Positions 58,401 through 64,000 of a DNA stretch of 64,000 nt are shown piece after piece (the first letter of the stretch is position 1; every line of letters begins with the position of its first letter). The position numbers were made by a program, and so were the translations under genes. The DNA comes from Dryas octopetala. Its lineage: Eukaryota > Streptophyta > Magnoliopsida > Rosales > Rosaceae. Location: the NCBI GenBank assembly GCA_963921425.1, contig OY992834.1, positions 7,981,271 through 8,045,270 on the forward strand. The letters run 5' to 3'. The notes under the pieces were generated by a model that was not told the origin of the DNA, searched no databases, and saw nothing but the letters and a program-made list of their open reading frames with translations.

Positions 58401-61400
58401 TTTTGTTAGAAGATACATTATCCTTTGCTCAAGAACTTGTTGCTTTGAATTGGCTGTCCTTGGGAAATGGCCAGTTACTGCTAGGAGTTTGCACACTGAA
58501 TCAGTTACAAGTATATTCTCAGGAGCGTTGTGTTGGTCAGACTTTGTTAAACTCTGGAAAATCATTGAAAAAGGACATCTGGGTATGCATTGCTTCTACT
58601 CATACTATCCCTCCCATTTGTGATTTCTTTTGGGGCCCCAGAGGAACAGCTGTGTTTGTTCATAGTAGTTACTTTTGTGTAATTAGTCAGTGGTTGTTGG
58701 TTGTAGATAAGAAGCATCTTGCTGATGGCCATCCAAATTACATCACAGAAAATTGCCTGGATTCCGTGGGTGAAAGGGAAGAGGACATTCATTCTGGAAT
58801 TTTCACTGATTGTGGAATTGGTCAATTCAATAAAATATCACTTGATAACAGTGGAGGAGATTGCGAGTCCGGTACACCATTGAAGATTGATTTGAAAAAG
58901 GATCATCTATCCAGTAGCTTGTTTGTAGCAAGGGCTCAACTGAAATATGATTGGGCTACCAAGTTAGGTGTATGGACCATGCTTGAAGTGGCTGAGAAGT
59001 TAAGTGGATCTCTGCCAGTTTATCACCCAGAGGCCCTCTTCATGAATATCTATTCAGGTACTGTAATTTAGTAGTTTACTTATTTTTGATGAAGTACATA
59101 GGATTTTGTTCAACTGAATTATAATATTATTGGTTAAACCTTTCATCTGTGTGTGTGTTTGTGTGCCCGTTCGTTTTTATCTCTCTAGTGGCAGTTTTCA
59201 AATGTTTCGTTTTACATCTCAACAATCCTCCTTGAACTGTTTGGAACACTTGTTTTTCACTGAGTGTGTATGTAATATTTAGTTATGTTAATAGAGCATG
59301 GAATCTGTAATGTGTTTAGGAAATTGGAAGCGCGCGCTTATTTCCCTGAGGCATCTCAATGAATTTTTCTCTTCTAGTTCTTCTCTTGAGAGGAAGTATA
59401 GCCCTGCAAAGTCTAGCAATTTTGTTCCGCAGATTCCTTTGTCAACTTTTTTTGATGGACTTCTCTCAACATATTCAAATGATAAAGGATTTCAATGGAG
59501 TGGTGATACTTCTCTAATCACTTCATCTTCTCAGTTTCAGAGAAACTTGGGCCAGTTTACTTACAGTTTGGACTCCTATGCTTCCAATACGTCCAATTCA
59601 TCTTCAACAAAATCTGAACTTAGTGATTTTGTTGAGCCTCTTGAGAAGTTGTATGAGTTAGCAGCTATAAGCAACATAGAGAAGATGCAGATTCTTGCTA
59701 TTATAGATCTTCTCAATGAAATGACTAATTCACACTCTGGTTCTGTGTATGAAAGTCTTGATGAGCCTGGACGGAGGTATTTCTGACTTTTGTTGACTAC
59801 ATACTTTCTGTATTTTTTTCTTATGCTGATCAAAATTTTATTGATTTTAATTAAAAGGTGCATTCATAGTGGACACGCTGTCCACTGAAAACAAATCAGT
59901 AAACTAACATTATTAAAAGTTGACACACAGCATAATTGTATCACATCAAAACAAGAAAAACTTGATCTTAAGTAACAACAGGCCTCCAATTTTCATAAAT
60001 AGAAAACAATGGTAATCCCAAAACTGAAAAGAAACAAAAGCCCATAATGATGTCCAAAAGTGAACTTCGTCCCAGAAACCCTTCACGCTCTCCACGGAAG
60101 ATTCTTTTATATATTTCCATTTACACCACCCAAAAGTGAACTTCCTCAAAGCTTCTGCTTTCTTTCCCCCATTGAAAACCCAATGCTTCTCAGAAAACAG
60201 TGAATGCTTGTTAATGGAATTAAACCATACTCTCTGTAGTATTTATATGAGGCTTTGTGATACTTATGTTATATTGGATTTACTGAAAGATTTTTACGTA
60301 CTGGATTCATCTCGTTTTATATTCAAGTCTTTTTCTTTCGAATGAAGTGTCTAGGGAATTAAAATTTTGATTAGATTACCCATTAACTATGGAAGACGAT
60401 GCATTCCAGTATTGTGTTGCTACTTTCTAGAGAGAGTGGAATGGAACTAAGATAAAAGATCTTCTCAGTTGTTTTATTCCCCTCTTTTCCTGTGTAAGGT
60501 GCACATTGGAAAGTTTGATGAAAATTTTCCCACTGTAGGATGCAGTTTGTCCAGGCGGTCAAGGATTTGTACAATTTGTGTTTTTACATGAATCTCAAAA
60601 TTTTCCCCCTTAAAAAATTAGTATTGCACCGATGTCTGCCCTAAAATGCTACAATTCAAGGGGTGGTGACATGTCACAATGACACAAATCTTTGATATTT
60701 GGATTGTAGTCCTGTAACAGGTTTTGATAAAATTTATAGTGAAAATATATTTGTTTAAGTGAAGGTAAAATTATCCAACTATAACCTTTTTAGCTGCGGT
60801 CTCTCTTGTGAACTATTGTTGTCTGATGGTGTTGTATAAAACTATACTATTTGCTCATTATCATCTTTAAAAGATATAGATTGCTGCTGTATAATTTTAC
60901 TATAGTTCTTATACCATTATTCTTAAGATTGATCCTAACATTGTTTTCACTTTTTTCCATGTCTGTTATTTATCTTTTATTCTTTGAATATTTTTTCTTT
61001 CTAGGTTTTGGGTTGCTTTGAGGTTTCAACAACTACTTTTTTTCCGAAAGTATGGTAGATCGGTATCCATGGAGGAGTTGGTTATTGACTCTAAGTTGAT
61101 TGGATGGGCCTACCACTCTGATTGCCAGGAAAATTTATTTCAGTCTTTTCTACCTAATGAACCATCTTGGCATGAAATGCGGAATTTGGGTGTAGGATTT
61201 TGGTTTACAAATACAGCACAATTGCGTTCCAGGGTAATACATTAATCTTTTATTGTTACTTTTGCTTAATGCACTAAACTAGGAAAATTGCTCCTCTCAG
61301 CCTTTTTTTGGATCACCAGAAAAGCATAATATCTGAAACTTTTGTGTCTATCAGGCTCAGTGATGCATAATAGCAATTGCAGGAGTGATGACTTACCCAG

Positions 61401-64000
61401 AATTACTGCTTAACCTGAATCATATCATTTACTTTTGTCTATCCATTCATTTGTGGTAGGGTATTTATACATGGTGTTGACCAATTGCATCAAGGGAAAG
61501 CATTTGATTTCCCATAAGCAATGAGCTATAAGTTTTAAAAGGAAGCTGTTATGTTTAGTCTTTAATATGGTGCAGTATATTTAGTATCAACTTATCATTA
61601 TGTTTAACATCTGTGTTGACTTCTTCACCTAGCCCCCTCATTTTGGCTAGGAAATATAGTAATTAAAAATTCTTTTCCATGTATTTTTTTTTGCATTTCT
61701 CAGAGTTTTTTTTCACTGTAGATGGAGAAACTGGCAAGACTGCAGTATCTGAAGAGGAAAGACCCTAAGGATTGTGCATTGCTATACATAGCACTGAATA
61801 GAATTCAAGTTTTGTCTGGCCTTTTCAAAATGAGCAAGGATGAGAAGGATAAGCCCTTAGTTGGATTTCTTTCACGCAATTTTCAGGTACTTGCAAAGTC
61901 ATAGGCTGGTAATATATTGATTTACTTATAAGAATAAAGGGAAAACTGATCTATAGGAGGCATAATTGAGAAATCTTTCTTCTTGAGGTCCTCCATCCTG
62001 TAGCCCAACATTTCTTGTCTTAATTTATTGGTGCCAGTCTGCTCTCTCTCTCGCTCTCTCTCTCATTTTTTTCTTTACTGGGTGCCTGGTTGACATGTCA
62101 AGCTAATAAGTCAATGGTTAGGTTTTCTTTGCAATATTCAATCTCAATTTTTCATCATTATTTTTTTCTCACAGGAGGAGAAAAATAAGGCAGCTGCTTT
62201 GAAGAATGCATATGTCTTAATGGGGAGACATCAACTGGAAATGGCAATTGCATTCTTTCTGCTTGGAGGTGATACGTCTTCTGCTGTCAGTATTTGTGCA
62301 AAGAATCTGGGTGATGAACAGCTTGCGGTAGTAATTTGTCGGCTTCTTGAGGGGCGTGGTGGACCATCAGAGAGACACCTAATTACAAAGTGTATACTAC
62401 CATTTGCAATTGAGAAGGGCGACTATTGGTTAGCAAGCCTTTTAGAGGTGCCTTGATTTTATTAAGTTTAGCATAAGTATTTTTACTATGAGGACCCTGT
62501 CACTGTATGTGCCACAGTACTGGTTTCTCAGATGTCATACCTTACAAATGACTCCTTGATTTGCAGTGGGAGCTGGGGAATTATTCTCAATCATTTAGAA
62601 GCATGCTTGGTTTCCAATTAAATTCTACAACTGAGAAGGATGCACTTTCGTCCAATGGTGTTGCTTTTTCAGACCCAAATGTTGGTCTGTATTGTCTAAT
62701 GCTAGCAACCAATAATAGCTTGAGGAATGCTGTAGGAGAGTGTAATACTGCAATCCTTGGTAGGTGGGCAGTATTGACGACAGCTACTGCCTTAAACAGA
62801 TGTGGGCTTCCTGTAAGTTTACATTTGGTTCATGCTGTTGTTGTGTTAGTTGACATATGCTAGATGTGAATGTACTGTTTTAGGTGAGTTGTCATTCATA
62901 AAAATTCTTAATATTCTGAAATGTTGGCCTATTGTCTGTTATTAAACCAATTCATGGCCTTGATAATCTATAATGCACGACTTTTCTTACCAAAAATAAT
63001 GCACGACTTTTGATTTATTTTTTCAATGCAAACAGTTGATATAGTGAGATGCTATAAACCATAGGACTTGCCTATTCAAGCTGGTTTCTTGTCTTTGTAT
63101 CAGAAATACTGATACTATTGTGAGTACCATAGGTGTCATACTACGTGTCTCATACGGAACATCAAGATGCTTTGTGATGATTGATGAGATTATCCAAATT
63201 GGAAATAGCCTCCCCACCAACTTCATATAATGCACTTTTGTGACAATAGCAACCTTCACCAATAAAATGACTCCTCCATACTAATGTACAATTTATGTAT
63301 CTTAAAGGCCTGTGGGTGCTAGGAAATCCATATACAGCCTCCGAAAAGCCTGCCCTTTGGTGCATATAGTTTTGCACCTCTTGTTAGCTTTTATCATAGC
63401 CTACAGGCCTTCCATTTACCATCTTAAGGTTCACACTATTATATATTTTCTTATAGCTTCTTGAGTGAAATTGGATCTTCTTATATAGGTGACTGATAGG
63501 ACCAATCTAAGGTTTTGTGTGGACGTGAATGAATGTCATGCATTTTATTGTTTCTTATAAGGATAAATGATTAATATATATCTCATACTTACTGTAAGAT
63601 TGAAGCTTTGGAGTACCTTTCATCTTTGCCAACAATTCTTGGGGATACAGATCAAGGAAGTATATCAGTCCTTGGGCATTCTGAAAATCTGCATGCAATT
63701 CTAAATCCTTCTCCAAGAAATTCTTCAAATTGGCTATCAAGTAATGTGGCTTTCCATCTAGAGTTTCGTGCCAAATTAGATTTGGCACTTCAATATTTAT
63801 CAAAGTTGGTACGAGAGCATCCGAGCTGGGTAGGAACTTCTTTTGGATATTCTGGAGCTAGTGAACGTCTAAAGGAGTATGAAAACGATGAATATGCAAA
63901 AGTGCTTGAAAATTTCCGCCGGAAGTTATACACGGCACTTCATCAGTTGGAGCAGAAGTTTTCAGTTGTTCCATTCCATCTTATTAGCATGGTAGATTTT
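55416..64000 (+). CDS. Rav1/DMXL (rabconnectin-3) type WD40 protein, 5' part
   Basis: Eight exons are visible: 55416-55821, 56319-59057, 59320-59776, 61005-61233, 61722-61886, 62175-62447, 62567-62812 and 63599 to the window edge. They give 1,639 codons in one consistent frame, and the gene continues beyond 64000. The N-terminal part (about 90-1040) is a series of WD40 blades (for example SKLWR- and TVRLWCEL-type strand ends). After it comes LPVYHPEALF and the region from about 1200 to 1430 (FWFTNTAQLRSRMEKLARLQ, KDPKDCALLYIALNRIQVL, AAALKNAYVLMGRHQLEMAI, AFFLLGG), which matches the Rav1 C-terminal domain. Yeast Rav1 and animal DMXL/rabconnectin-3 assemble the V-ATPase (RAVE complex) at endosome or vacuole membranes; the plant role is inferred. 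The start ATG MADSDTPSTSQ follows a GC-richer leader; upstream in-frame ATGs (from 55302) are less likely. No lesions are seen. Confidence 0.93.

Noticed and set aside
55416-64000. Identification of the right-hand WD40 gene as Mediator subunit 16
   Set aside because: The N-terminal WD40 part alone could suggest it. However, exons 4-7 carry the Rav1 C-terminal domain (RMEKLARLQ, KDPKDCALLYIAL, AALKNAYVLM), which Mediator subunit 16 lacks.

Overview
This window is nuclear DNA of a flowering plant, almost certainly a eudicot and probably a woody rosid (Rosaceae or a relative would fit; the sequence alone does not prove it). The evidence is AT-rich intergenic DNA, genes with GT-AG introns, plant-only families (R2R3-MYB, LBD, laccase, DVL/RTFL, P-class PPR, KLCR) and dense non-autonomous transposons. 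There is no bacterial operon, CRISPR array or organellar gene block.

Layout. 1-6.7 kb: AT-rich DNA with small inverted-repeat elements. 6.8-7.8 kb: an intact R2R3-MYB gene of the proanthocyanidin/MYBPA1 type (+), which lacks the usual second MYB intron. 8.5-16.5 kb: transposon debris, including two Mutator-type MITEs with perfect 9-bp target duplications and a solo LTR with a perfect 5-bp duplication. 16.5-27.1 kb: a direct duplication of a PPOX2-like gene (pyridoxamine-phosphate-oxidase family). The first copy is a pseudogene with three clear lesions and the second is intact. Between them lie a roughly 1-kb palindrome split by a second solo LTR, a 59-bp tandem repeat, a third Mutator-type MITE and a fragment of a folate-biopterin transporter gene. 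27.6-30.2 kb: an intact laccase (LAC6 type, -), convergent with PPOX2. 32.4 kb: a 46-codon DVL/RTFL peptide gene (+). 34.7-35.0 kb: a small unrecognised ORF (-).

37.6-45.8 kb is the most unusual stretch. A 2.4-kb foldback element carries pieces of an alkaline/neutral invertase gene in both inverted arms. It abuts a 5'-truncated, frameshifted PPR gene. Just 3' of that PPR remnant sits a 4.65-kb hAT-like element with a perfect 8-bp target duplication. This element has trapped an exon of an ACT-domain-repeat (ACR) gene and carries a GC-rich minisatellite and telomere-like DNA.

48.2-64 kb is gene-dense and on the + strand: a kinesin-light-chain-related TPR gene (583 aa), an LBD (LOB-domain) gene with a tRNA-Val-like remnant in its intron, and the first 1,639 codons of a Rav1/DMXL/rabconnectin-3-type WD40 gene that runs off the right edge.

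The neighbours are not one pathway. However, PPOX2, LAC6 and the Rav1-type WD40 gene are also neighbours in Arabidopsis (At2g46580, At2g46570, At2g46560, from memory), so this appears to be an old conserved gene block expanded by transposon insertion. All element ends and exon junctions were read by eye; no database search or folding calculation was run.
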